The translations under genes and the position numbers were made by a program. A stretch of DNA of 20,563 bases, taken from Coptodactyla brooksi (taxonomy: Eukaryota > Arthropoda > Insecta > Coleoptera > Scarabaeidae). Below are positions 6,524 to 15,164 of this stretch, in pieces. Position 1 is the stretch's first letter; every line of letters starts with the position of its first letter. A model generated the notes under the pieces. The model worked only from the letters and a program-made list of their open reading frames with translations, was not told the DNA's origin and did not search any database. The stretch covers positions 1 through 20,563 of the forward strand of contig JAWQRM010000671.1 in the NCBI GenBank assembly GCA_033557675.1, in the 5' to 3' direction.

Positions 6524-8889
6524 CGAAGAGATGGATAAGAGTTTACTACCCATCTCTACTACTCCAAAATGGTCTACTACGATGATGTATCTATTGCTAA
6601 TGTTACACCGAGATGAAACCCATAGGGAAGATAAAAAGGAGTGCTAAGCAGTGCATAAGTAGTCCAAATTTCCACACATAAATAAAATTGTGTATAATAA
6701 ACTTTCTACAAATTTTGAAAGTTGCGATTTGCGAAAATCCTGACGTTATGAAAAAATGTACATAATAATCAATTAACAAAAAATAAAAAACATGACACAA
6801 CCGAAATTTTGCAGGCTTGTGTAATTTGTTTTATTTAACTTATTACATTAATTAATTAATCCAAGATGTTCTTAGAGGATGCACCCTGAAACAGCATCAT
6901 CTGAAACTGTAATTCACCTGAAAGATTATATTGGAATGTTATTTTATCATGTCAAAATTAAAATGGATCCAATTTGAAGCTACCTAACACAAAATTAACG
7001 AAAATATTTATTATAGTTTGTAAAATTCGTGTGTCATCACAAACATAATTTGTGTACATAATGCGTATTAGTTCCATTTGAATGACTATGTGCTAATGAG
7101 TTTTTATTATATTTATATTTTCACGTATTATGATTCTCGAAAATACAACATCATAAGTAACTCACAAGTAACTAAGTAACTCATTAACCCTCAACGTTAA
7201 CAATACAAAAAAATATTGATGGGTATAAAAACAAATTTAGAGACTTTAATAAAAATAACTATACTATTTTGATGGCAGCTTCAGTATTTATATCTTTCCG
7301 ACTACTTTAGGTATATTATGCCACTATCAGGGGAGCTGCAATTTTAAAGATGAAATATTGAACGAAAGTTGTTGACGTTTCTCAAAACATTATTAAACTC
7401 TTTTATGAATATTCATATTTTTAACAAACATTATTAAGGTAATCTCGTTATATGAAACGTACGTGTTGTGAATACCAAAAATCTCTATACAGGTATTACA
7501 ATACAATCTGAGAAGACAGATGTTTAAAATTAACAAATTATGTATTGCCCTTTTCATCCGAATCGTTAAAATGTTTTCTGTTGATTCTCTATGTATTGTT
7601 TCAAAATTAGTTTATCGTCATAATCAAGTAAAATTCTTCAATTTAATCTAAAATATTGTTTTTCAAGAAAAAAGTATACATTTTATCGTAAAATTGTATC
7701 ATACATACAATTATTATATATTAAACATAAAATTGTATATTACATTTAATTTTATTTATTTTATATTATAAATTATCGCACAGTATTTATAATGATTGCT
7801 TGGAAGTTGTGTTTCCTTTAGGAACATGACTTCGAATAAAATTATAGCAGGTTAATGCCCAAATTCATGTGACCTTTAAACATTTTGTATTTAGAACGGA
7901 TTGATAATTTTTGAAAGTTATTGTAGAAAAAAGTATGATTTATATGTAAAGCGGTTCTTTAATCGCGAAATTTACCTTTCTGTTTTTGGGAATAGAGAAA
8001 GTGTGTTACGTTGTTTTAAGATAGAGGACAAGTTAGTGTTACAAGGAATATAGTTATACTTTATATCAACTGTAATGTTCTTGTTTGAAATTTGCAAATT
8101 AGTTCTATTTGTAGAATAGTCTGATCAATTAAACAGTCTTGATTCTCATGTCTCACATTCACATTTAGGACAAAAGTGTCATGCCTGATATATGCATTCT
8201 CTTATTTCTACATTTTCTAATCATTTCATTTGGTTACCATTTTTTAGATGCACTGATCACATTTTTTGTCTTTGTCAAAACAGTACTTAAAATTTAAATA
8301 TCTAACGCAATTATATTCTTGCCATTGAGATGTTTTTGTGTTCTCGGTTTTAGTACTCTGCTTGTTTTTGCAATGTAAATGATACCGAGGGTGTCACATT
8401 CCAATGTGGCAACTCGTAAAATTCGTTGGGTTTATTGATTGTACCTTTTGCAGTAATTAATTCATATTTTGAAGTGTTTTGAGTCACGAAATAACTTTTA
8501 CGTCTTTGTTTTTTTTGAAATTGTATACTAAAAAGAGAAATATATGTATTTAGTTGTTTGTTTATTTACATTAAATGAATGTACTCATGTTCCACGGGAC
8601 CGCAGCTGATTAGGCAACCAAACTTGCAGTATGGTCATGATTAAAATAAAACACCATCCCTGTCACAATTGAGAAAATCAGCAACGTAATAAAATTAATT
8701 TACTGTTAAACAACAGGAAAAGAAAAATTCATTTATATCAAAGTGTATTAACATTAAATCACTCAGTTCACGAACGTCTATGTTTGAAATGTCCAGATTT
8801 GATTGTTTTTTTAGTGAAACACAAAAATATTACAATGCTACCAAACTAGGATAAAAAAATTCTTCAAAGATTCTTCAGAGCAAGAATCT
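6524..8889. other. Long A+T-rich stretch with no gene recognised
   Basis: No open frame above chance, no transposase motif and no RNA gene were seen. It includes strongly A+T-rich runs (about 7660-7790), a small palindrome CACATTCCAATGTG near 8395, and several AATAAA-like words expected by chance in this composition. The rightmost part (8750-8890) may contain the undecipherable 5' end of the transposase relic that follows. Confidence 0.5.
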
Positions 8890-9608
8890 TCGTTTGATCA
8901 ATTTCCAATTTGCACTGAACAATTTTCCAACCGTAATCTTCCTAATAAAAAAATTTTTCAAATTATTCATCAATGTCTTCGTGAAACAGGTACACTGAAA
9001 CAAGATGGAGGTTCAGGAAAGCCAATTAAAATAAGAACGGTGGAAGAAAATTGTGCTGAACATTCTAGAGGTAAATCCAGGTACTTCTACTGGAAAAGTT
9101 GTAAATGTCTTAAATTTAAGCAATGGGACTACGTGGAAAATTTTGTGGTAGAATTTGTTGCACCCACACCACATCCAAAACGTTCAAACACTTCTTCTTG
9201 CTGAGTTTTCTTAACAATTTCCCAATGGTTGTCAATCATCACACATGGCAACTACTTTCGCCGATTCTTTTTACTGATGAATCGAATTTTCCAAGAAATC
9301 AAATAAGGAATTTTCACAACAACCTTATATGGACAAAAGAAAATTCTCATGAAGCACTTGATGATTTTTTCCAACATCACTTTTCATTAAACGCTTGGGA
9401 TGGAATCGTGCATAATTGGTTAATTGGGCCGGTATTTCTGCCAGAAAGACAGGACGAAGTAAACAGAAACTTTTGAAAAAATCGCTAAATTTCTAGAGCA
9501 TTTCACTGGCAACGAGATGTGCAATGTAGTTTATGCACGATGGTGCACCAGCGCATTTTAGACTTAAACCCCCTGGACTTTTTTTTCAAAATCGTTGCAC
9601 ATAAGTGA
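8890..9608 (+). pseudogene. Tc1/mariner (IS630)-type transposase relic
   Basis: This is a dead cut-and-paste transposase, spread over several frames. In order: FSNRNLPNKKIFQIIHQCLR then ETGTLKQDGGSGKP (N-terminal helix-turn-helix region), then VNPGTSTGKVVNVLNLSNGT and HPHHIQNVQTLL (second helix-turn-helix and linker). Then, in the longest open frame (9123-9476), ILFTDESNFPRNQIRNFHNN with the first catalytic Asp (codon 9276-9278), IWTKENSH and GPVFLPERQDEVNRNF before a stop. The second Asp is kept in FMHDGAPAHF (codon 9539-9541). A deletion then joins this almost directly to LDLNPLDFFFK, whose Asp (codon 9576-9578) is the third catalytic residue. The segment between second and third Asp, normally about 34 residues, is thus collapsed. 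No terminal inverted repeats were recognised at either side. Confidence 0.86.
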
Positions 9609-10718
9609 AATATTCATATGATCATTTCCTTTCTTTTTAGGTTCAACATTTATAAGAATTTAGAGGGGCATAGTGAATAACTTTATAATAACTGTATATA
9701 ATTTAACAGGCGTCACATTAATAGCAAATATTACGATCATAAACATGGACAACAATTCTAGGTGTAAAGATCTTTATGGTACAATACCTTCATAAAAAAG
9801 AATATGAATATGATTTTATATCAAGGTGAAACTTAATACTTTTTATCGCATGGTTCTAGCTAGCTTTGACTGTAAAATACAGAATGTATCCCCAAGTGCA
9901 ATTTTATGTTAAATATTCAACGAGGATTTTGAACTTAAACGAAACAATTTTTGTAATTTTTTAGGAGGTTCGCAATTGTGTTGTCAATAGTTTTAAATAG
10001 TTTAAGGGAGTCTTCTACTCTAGAACCGCAAAAAGAAGACATTATTTGTGATTTTTTTTAAACTATTGGCCAGCGCTTATCCAAACTTTGGTTGTTTATT
10101 TCTACATATTTTCCAATGTACATAAGTATAATTTGAAGGTGATATTCTGATTTATATAAAAGACAGCACATAAAAAAAAACATTTTGATAAAAATTCGGT
10201 TGTCCATGGCGACCCTATTTTCGTCCTTCTTGTTAGTCTGAACTAAAAAGACCAAAGAGATTTACAATTAGCATAAGTATGTTTAAAATAAAAAAATGGT
10301 TATTGAAGGTATCACTTTAGTGTTGGTTCATGCCAGGAAGAGGCATTTGCTTTATATGTAAACTAAATTTCACTAAGATTACTGTATTAGTTTCGGAGAT
10401 TTTAAGGTCGCCAACTCAAAAAACGTAGTTTCGAGAAAGACCATTTTAAAGTTTTGTATGAATTTTATACTACTTATCATCATATAACAGCTACCTTTTT
10501 TTACCTAAGACTTAATTGGCCATTCCTGGCCCATATAACATACCCTCGCACTCTTCAAAAAACTCGTCCTTAGCTAGTTTTTCTTCCCGTTTGGCAGTTC
10601 TGGTTTCTGGAATTAATAAACACCTTAACCACATCAAGATTGTTTAAAATCTCACTCTCACTCTTAAAATCTCACACTCACTTGAGAGCAACAAATAGCA
10701 AAATGATGCCCAAACAAG
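9609..10718. other. A+T-rich stretch with no gene recognised
   Basis: No supported gene. Short items only: a partly repeated phrase TTAAAATCTCACTCTCACTC / TTAAAATCTCACACTCACTT near 10640-10685, and a minus-strand frame at 10058-10255 whose end (KYVEINNQSLDKRW) faintly resembles a mariner C-terminus but cannot be supported. Confidence 0.5.
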
Positions 10719-10889
10719 CTAGTGAAAACCGCGCATCAATATTTTATTTCTAACCTAAAATATCGGTGAAATAAAGTTTAATGAGAAAATTCAATAGAGT
10801 TTGCTAGGTTGCCTACTGGTTATACAACCAAAGGAGCAGACAAAAGTGTATTGCCTACCTACAATTCATAGTTATGCGCATATTAACTA

Positions 10890-11459
10890 TACAGGGTGTC
10901 TGGCGTAAAACTAGCAAACATAAAACCAAAGGTAGATTGAGTCAAACAGAGGAGAAAAGTCTCGTACCATTTTGCCATCTGAGTAGCAGTCTTTTAGATA
11001 TTAAACATTTAAAGCTAGCAAATGAGTGGCATAGAAATAGAGCTAGCCTGTAGCTCGGCCCGCGTGCCCCTCCCACTCTGGCGCCCGGCGAGCCAGGAGC
11101 CACCAAATGAGCAAACGATTACAAATGCTTACGAACAGTTTATTTACATTAATTACTGATTCCATTATTAATCAAGTAATCGAAAATTGGATACTCTTCG
11201 CGCCGAAAAATTGTTGTCCTCGCCGTGGTTATGAAATGATTTGTAAGCACTTGTAATCGCCGCGCTCCAGAGTGGAAGGGGCACACGGGCCGCGCTACAG
11301 GCTAGCGTGCTTCCCACGCCGCACATTTGCTGGTTTTAAATGTTTAATATCTAAAAGACTATTGTTCAGATGTCAAAATGGTACAAAACTTTTCTCTTCT
11401 ATTTAACTCAATCTACCTCTGGTTTTAAGTTTTGCTAGTTTTGCAACAGACACCTTGCA
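10890..11459. mobile_element. Inner 570-bp foldback MITE with TA target duplication
   Basis: The ends are TACAGGGTGTCTG at the left and the reverse complement TGCAAGGTGTCTG at the right, each flanked by TA (10888-10889 and 11460-11461). The arms run to about 11132 and from about 11243 and are highly similar throughout (for example CTTTTAGATATTAAACATTT and GGTAGATTGAG). They include a G+C-rich block (GCCTGTAGCTCGGCCCGCGT and its partner). The left arm has an extra roughly 25 bp near 11090-11115. There is no coding capacity. The TA duplication and TACAGGGTGTC ends fit a non-autonomous Tc1/mariner-type element. It is inserted inside the outer foldback and so is younger. Confidence 0.88.
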
Positions 11460-11596
11460 TAGGTACGAGTAGGTATATAATAAGTAGCAGTCTATGGAGG
11501 ACAAAACAAATGCCTAATTACAATAATGGACAAAAACGTCAAATTTTATTAAGAGGCAGTAGAATTTATGTTAGTTGCACACGTTAAACTTTAAAA

Positions 11597-11737
11597 ATGC
11601 CTTTTACAAATGATGAAGCTGTTGACAGGATTGCTGTTTATTTCGAATGTCTTCAAAATGCGGCTAATAGTTACCTATATAGTTGTAGAATTATAGGTAG
11701 GCAACATACTTCTGTCTATGTTACTTTGGTTGCATAA
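11597..11737 (+). pseudogene. N-terminal fragment of an HTH transposase
   Basis: A 46-codon frame from ATG to TAA reads MPFTNDEAVDRIAVYFECLQ, NAANSYLYS and IIGRQHTSVYVTL. The family pattern of insect IS630/Tc1/mariner transposases begins with FTNxExVDxxxxYxECxxNxxxAxxLYxxRxPxRxHPSxxVF. The match in spacing and in the GRQH(T/P)S motif is good, although the helix-turn-helix is not complete. The end of the frame lies in the right arm of the outer foldback, and a diverged inverted copy (IVGRQYTFVC) can be read in the left arm on the opposite strand. Only the N-terminus is present, so this is no working gene. Confidence 0.6.
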
Positions 11738-11838
11738 CTAGTAGGCAACCTAGCAAAATCCATTGAATTTTCTCCTTAAACCGTCTTCCACCGATATTTT
11801 AGGTTAAGAATAAGATATCGAGGCGCGCTTTTTGCTAG

Positions 11839-12265
11839 TAATCTCAATAAATGCCCTCTAGTGGCGACATATCAAATTACAATCACCACAAATAAGGTAA
11901 CTTTTGTTGGCCAAGAAAAGCTCTTTTCGACGACGCTAAGCTTGTTGAAATACTTTCAGTCGTTTCGAAGTTAGAGATGTTTATTTATACAAACATTTGC
12001 CACCACTTTATTTTTAGAAATAGGGCAAAAGTGTTTAACAAAACAGACTCGAATTTATCTCAGCTTTAAAAAGCATATATTTGTTTGTTAGGTTAATAGG
12101 GCAAAATTCTTAAATTCAAAATGGAGGTTACTCCCCCTAGCGGCCATTTTAGCAATCTGAAAATAATTTCGTAGATTTTGTTTTGGCCACTTTAGTTGTA
12201 AATATTTTTACCGCAAATCTCTACAATGAATAGTTTCCGAAATACAGTAGCTTGCACGCTTATTT
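11839..12265. other. Stretch between foldback element and terminal-repeat motif; no gene
   Basis: No gene. It contains the short phrases TGCCCTCTAGTGGCGACAT and CCCCCTAGCGGCCATTTTAG, which have the look of dispersed-repeat sequence. It may be the inside of an element whose right end is the motif at 12266-12277, but a partner left end was not found nearby. Confidence 0.4.
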
Positions 12266-12277
12266 GGACACCCTGTA
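12266..12277 (-). repeat. Orphan TACAGGGTGTCC transposon end
   Basis: GGACACCCTGTA matches, in reverse complement, the termini of the 570-bp foldback (TACAGGGTGTC) and the end of the mariner-type relic at 751. It probably marks the right end of another Tc1/mariner-type insertion. The flanking sequence does not match the 570-bp element beyond the terminal 11 bases. Confidence 0.6.
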
Positions 12278-12379
12278 CAATATTTTGTCATTCGTATAAA
12301 ACGGATGTTATGGATAGGTACAGACCCTTTTAAAAATGTAAAAAAATATACTTTGTTGCAAAGCAAATACAGATATACA

Positions 12380-12415
12380 ATATAAGCTGAGCAGTTGCTA
12401 ACATTCAGCTTATAT
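12380..12415. repeat. 11-bp perfect hairpin
   Basis: Arms ATATAAGCTGA and TCAGCTTATAT enclose a 14-base loop. It is too short for a microRNA precursor, and no function can be read. Confidence 0.85.
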
Positions 12416-13201
12416 TTGTTCAGCATTCAATGATCGGGCATTGTGTTATAATATGTAGAGTTTTGCACTAAAGATAACAAGCGCAAATTGAATAGTTTCA
12501 AAAATCTCGTATTTGAAGAATCGAAGATATTTTGAAGATTTCGTATTCTTGAACGACAGAACTTTTACATTCTAGTTGTTGTTTTATGTGCTTATGCAGA
12601 ATACTCACATAATTAAGCAATAAAGTAATAAAAAAAGTAAAAAGTAGAAGTCAATTTTAATTTTATTTAGCACAACATTGAAGTAATTATATTGCTCAAT
12701 AAATGACGTTCGCAATCAAATCATTAAAGTCACATAAGTTGCTCAATTCTTCAAATTTCATTAACCATTGCGAACATTCATGACCATATTTATAAGATCT
12801 GAAACTTCTTTGAAAGAAGTTCGATTTTTTTGAAGTTCTAGAGTAGAAGCCATTATAAAAGCGATTTTTGGGTTTTTGCATATTCTTGATGTACATCATT
12901 TCAAGCACGTTTTCTAAAATTTTTATGTCAATTGGACCAAAATTAGCAAAGTTATAAGATTGCGCAGTCGGAAGCAGCGCGCAGCAGATGCACACTTAAA
13001 ATCGGCTAGTTCTATTTTTGTACACGAGAGGGCAGAAAGCGTCGTAGACAAGAGAAAATTGATGTTTTGGAGGTGGCTTCTGCAGCAGAAGGTTTACTTT
13101 ATGGGCCTGGAATGGATGATTCTACGTGAGTTAAAAAATTAAATTATACTCTACGGATAACTAAACTACAAACTTTAAACACGTTTTTCTCGAAGTCATT
13201 T
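12416..13201. other. Low-content stretch; likely unclassified repeat DNA
   Basis: No gene supported. A 99-codon minus-strand frame (12995-12696) contains repeated Phe/Lys/Asn-rich text and no family motif. The nucleotide phrases (for example AAATTTTTATGTCAATTGGAC) look like dispersed insect repeat text, but this is an impression only. A plus-strand frame at 12960-13142 is likewise unsupported. Confidence 0.35.
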
Positions 13202-13538
13202 TTGAAAAAGTCCCGTACGGTGTACACGATATCTCGAGAACCGTTAAAGTAATCAACCTAAAACTTTCTCGTACTCATTCTGCATATGAAGGGCTTGTTC
13301 GTAAACGAAGAGTTTTTTGTTTTAATGAAAACTTTTTTCTTTATTCAAAAAACGAAAAATTAAGAACCTGAAAAATTGTACTTTTCCTTAAAATGGTTAC
13401 CATTTTGTCAAAAATTATTTTTTCAAAAAATCGTTCGTTTACGAATAAGATATATTCATATACTAACAGAATCTTTTCGAATTTTGATATAAGATGATTT
13501 GTCTTGGAGTATTCGTGTACACCGCACGACACCTTCGA
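13202..13538. repeat. 337-bp foldback structure
   Basis: There are two pairs of inverted segments. The outer pair is CGTACGGTGTACACG (about 13214-13228) with CGTGTACACCGCACG (about 13514-13528). The inner pair is TTCGTAAACGAAGAGTTTTT (from 13298) with AAAAATCGTTCGTTTACGAA (ending 13444). The consistent nesting shows a real, diverged foldback. The left arm also holds ATATCTCGAGAACCGTT, similar to the first bases of the window. There is no coding capacity and no clear target duplication. Confidence 0.65.
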
Positions 13539-13939
13539 AAAATCAGGTTTTGTTAAAGTGGCCGTAACTTTTTTAATTTACAATATTTTTCAACGAAAAA
13601 GTTTTTCGCATGTTGTTCAATATATGCACTTTTGATATCAATATCTTGTTGCAAGACAAAATGGTTGGAACATTCTTATAAAAATTCGCGAAAATCACGT
13701 TTCTTTTTTACTTTGCAACTAGGCATGATCCTTTAAGGTAGATAATAACCCAATATTTGGGTAATGTTGAAAGTTGGGCAAAAAGCAACCACACAGTTCA
13801 AACAGAAAACTAGCAAACTTTTTTTAAAGCCAGCAATTTCCGTACTCAGGACTCTAGATTAGAACTCAAAACTGCACGCACAAAGTACAAACGTATGTAT
13901 GTACCTAAAGTGGCAGCCGATAGCAGCTGACAATTATAA
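13539..13939. other. A+T-rich stretch, no gene
   Basis: Nothing supported beyond a short palindrome ACCCAATATTTGGGT near 13749. Text around 13560-13720 resembles the preceding foldback in style (runs of A/T with CGAAAA words) and may belong to the same repeat family. Confidence 0.4.
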
Positions 13940-14340
13940 AGAAACCTGTATTTTTTTCAGTTTCCGTACAGCTGCTTTTCTGCGCGCCATTTTCTCTGGA
14001 AAAAGCGGGAATGGAAAATTCATCTCAGTGGATGAGTTACTGACTGTAATCGATCAGCGTTTTCCAGTCGGCCTCGCTCGAAATCCCACGGCTATTCTAT
14101 TCCTCCGTCACTATGTAAATGGCGCGCAAGAAGAAGAAGAAGAAGAACAATTACGCAATTAATTTCGCTGGGTGACGACCGTATCAGATAGAGTGCGTTG
14201 GTTCCATTAGAGCAGGCCGTGACCGAGGCAGGTGCTTGCCTACCCGCTTAAATACGTCTGTTTCCACGGCCTGCGATACGCATTTTCCGACCAGAACGCA
14301 CCAGGAGGCGGCTATTTTTAGACAGGAAGTAAAGTGCACA
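13940..14340. other. Second G+C-richer block with short open frames, gene status unclear
   Basis: G+C and CpG content rises here (GCGCGCCATTTTC, GTCGGCCTCGCTCG). A pyrimidine tract ending TTTTTTTCAG at about 13961 could be a splice acceptor, and the frame after it stays open to 14162 (GKSGNGKFISVDELL, then NPTAILFLRHYVNG and a Glu run from the AAG repeat). The following frame 14236-14463 is also open. Neither resembles a known family and no donor-acceptor pair can be shown. It could be an untranslated exon, regulatory island or chance frames. Confidence 0.35.
14128..14147 (+). repeat. (AAG)n trinucleotide microsatellite
   Basis: About seven AAG units in a row within the G+C-richer block. They would encode a Glu run in the frame that crosses it. 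Confidence 0.95.
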
Positions 14341-14463
14341 TACTGTGCATATGTGTGTGTAACAACGCACGTGGAAATTAACTTGACGTGTCAGTACCGT
14401 GAAGTAGTTTACGATGAAAGTGTCATTTCAAAACCAATACAGCTTGATGTATTTTATTCTTGA

Positions 14464-14670
14464 GCAAAATTCATATCGATTTAATAATGCAACACCAAAA
14501 TACTAAAATTGATGAATCTCTTAAGATAACATACAAATGGGTGATGTAAACTTCGTTGTTCCATTTTCACAATCCCTAGAACACATCACAGTGCATTATT
14601 AAACATTAATGTAAATTATGCACAGGAAAATAGTTTTCAATATTATACGCAATTACTTGATTTATGCATT
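14464..14670. other. A+T-rich flank before the piggyBac insertion
   Basis: No gene seen. It ends in the TTAA target site at 14671-14674. Confidence 0.5.
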
Positions 14671-14688
14671 TTAACCCTGCTGTGCTCC

Positions 14689-14707
14689 TCGGGTCAATAC
14701 GACCCGA
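14689..14707. repeat. Subterminal palindrome, left end of piggyBac copy A
   Basis: TCGGGTC AATAC GACCCGA has perfect 7-bp arms, 15 bp inside the element's left end. The same motif with a different loop occurs near the right end (16688-16706), suggesting a recognition or folding element used at both ends. This role is inferred. Confidence 0.85.
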
Positions 14708-15030
14708 AATGGATTTTCAGATTCTATAACTTTGTCATCTTTTATTATTTGTTTCCAAGATTTTGTGACCTTGTTTGGTGGTGCGTTAAGTATAATATTG
14801 CCAAATAGTTTTTACAAGAAATTATTATTAATTTTTTAAACAAGATTGTTATGTATAACCCTCGAGTCATTACGATCCAAACTTATTTAGATTTGTTTGA
14901 CTTCATTTGATGTAATTTTAGTTTTAGTTTTTTTTTAATTTATATGAATACTATAAGTGTATTATAGTATTTATAGTACTATATAACTATATAGCAACCA
15001 TCAAAATTATGCATTCATACTGGTCGAATA

Positions 15031-15070
15031 TGCAAGTCTGTGCATGTCTGGGCATGTCTGTGCGTGCACA
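15031..15070 (+). repeat. 10-bp-period tandem array upstream of transposase
   Basis: Four successive decamers, TGCAAGTCTG, TGCATGTCTG, GGCATGTCTG and the diverged TGCGTGCACA, directly precede the TATA-like box. The array is kept in the oppositely oriented copy at 4630-4668. Exact 10-bp (one helical turn) phasing suggests protein binding sites on one DNA face, for a host factor or the transposase. That is inference. Confidence 0.75.
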
Positions 15071-15080
15071 CTGATATATC

Positions 15081-15090
15081 ATATAAATAA
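15081..15090 (+). promoter_or_regulatory. TATA-box candidate of piggyBac transposase gene
   Basis: ATATAAATAA lies about 85 bp before the first recognisable transposase coding sequence and just after the decamer array. The copy at 3804-5184 has ATATAAACA at the matching place. Position and conservation support a promoter role in the once active element. Confidence 0.55.
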
Positions 15091-15164
15091 GGAACGCGAA
15101 CAGCTTCAGTGATTCCCTATATACAGTGTTGAATAAGTATAATCATAAATAATCGCGAGGTGAT

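Larger units (their letters stand above)
10719..11838. mobile_element. Outer foldback element, interrupted by an inner one
   Basis: Two arms of about 160 bp face each other: left 10719-10880, right 11678-11838. Shared words include CTAACCTAAAATATCGGTG, GAGAAAATTCAAT and TTGCTAGGTTGCCTACT, with scattered substitutions. Between the arms lie a 570-bp younger foldback (10890-11459) and about 220 bp of the element's own interior. Removing the younger insertion leaves an element of about 550 bp. The right arm and interior carry the start of a transposase-like frame (11597-11737), so the arms seem to come from an inverted duplication of the 5' part of a transposon. No target duplication was identified at its outer ends. 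Confidence 0.78.

Noticed and set aside
10058..10255. Possible mariner C-terminus (KYVEINNQSLDKRW) on the minus strand
   Set aside because: The resemblance is limited to a few residues and no DDE motif or terminal repeat is nearby.
12380..12415. microRNA precursor
   Set aside because: The stem is only 11 bp, too short for a Drosha/Dicer substrate.
12696..12995. 99-codon minus-strand frame
   Set aside because: Low-complexity composition with no motif. The underlying DNA looks like dispersed repeat text.
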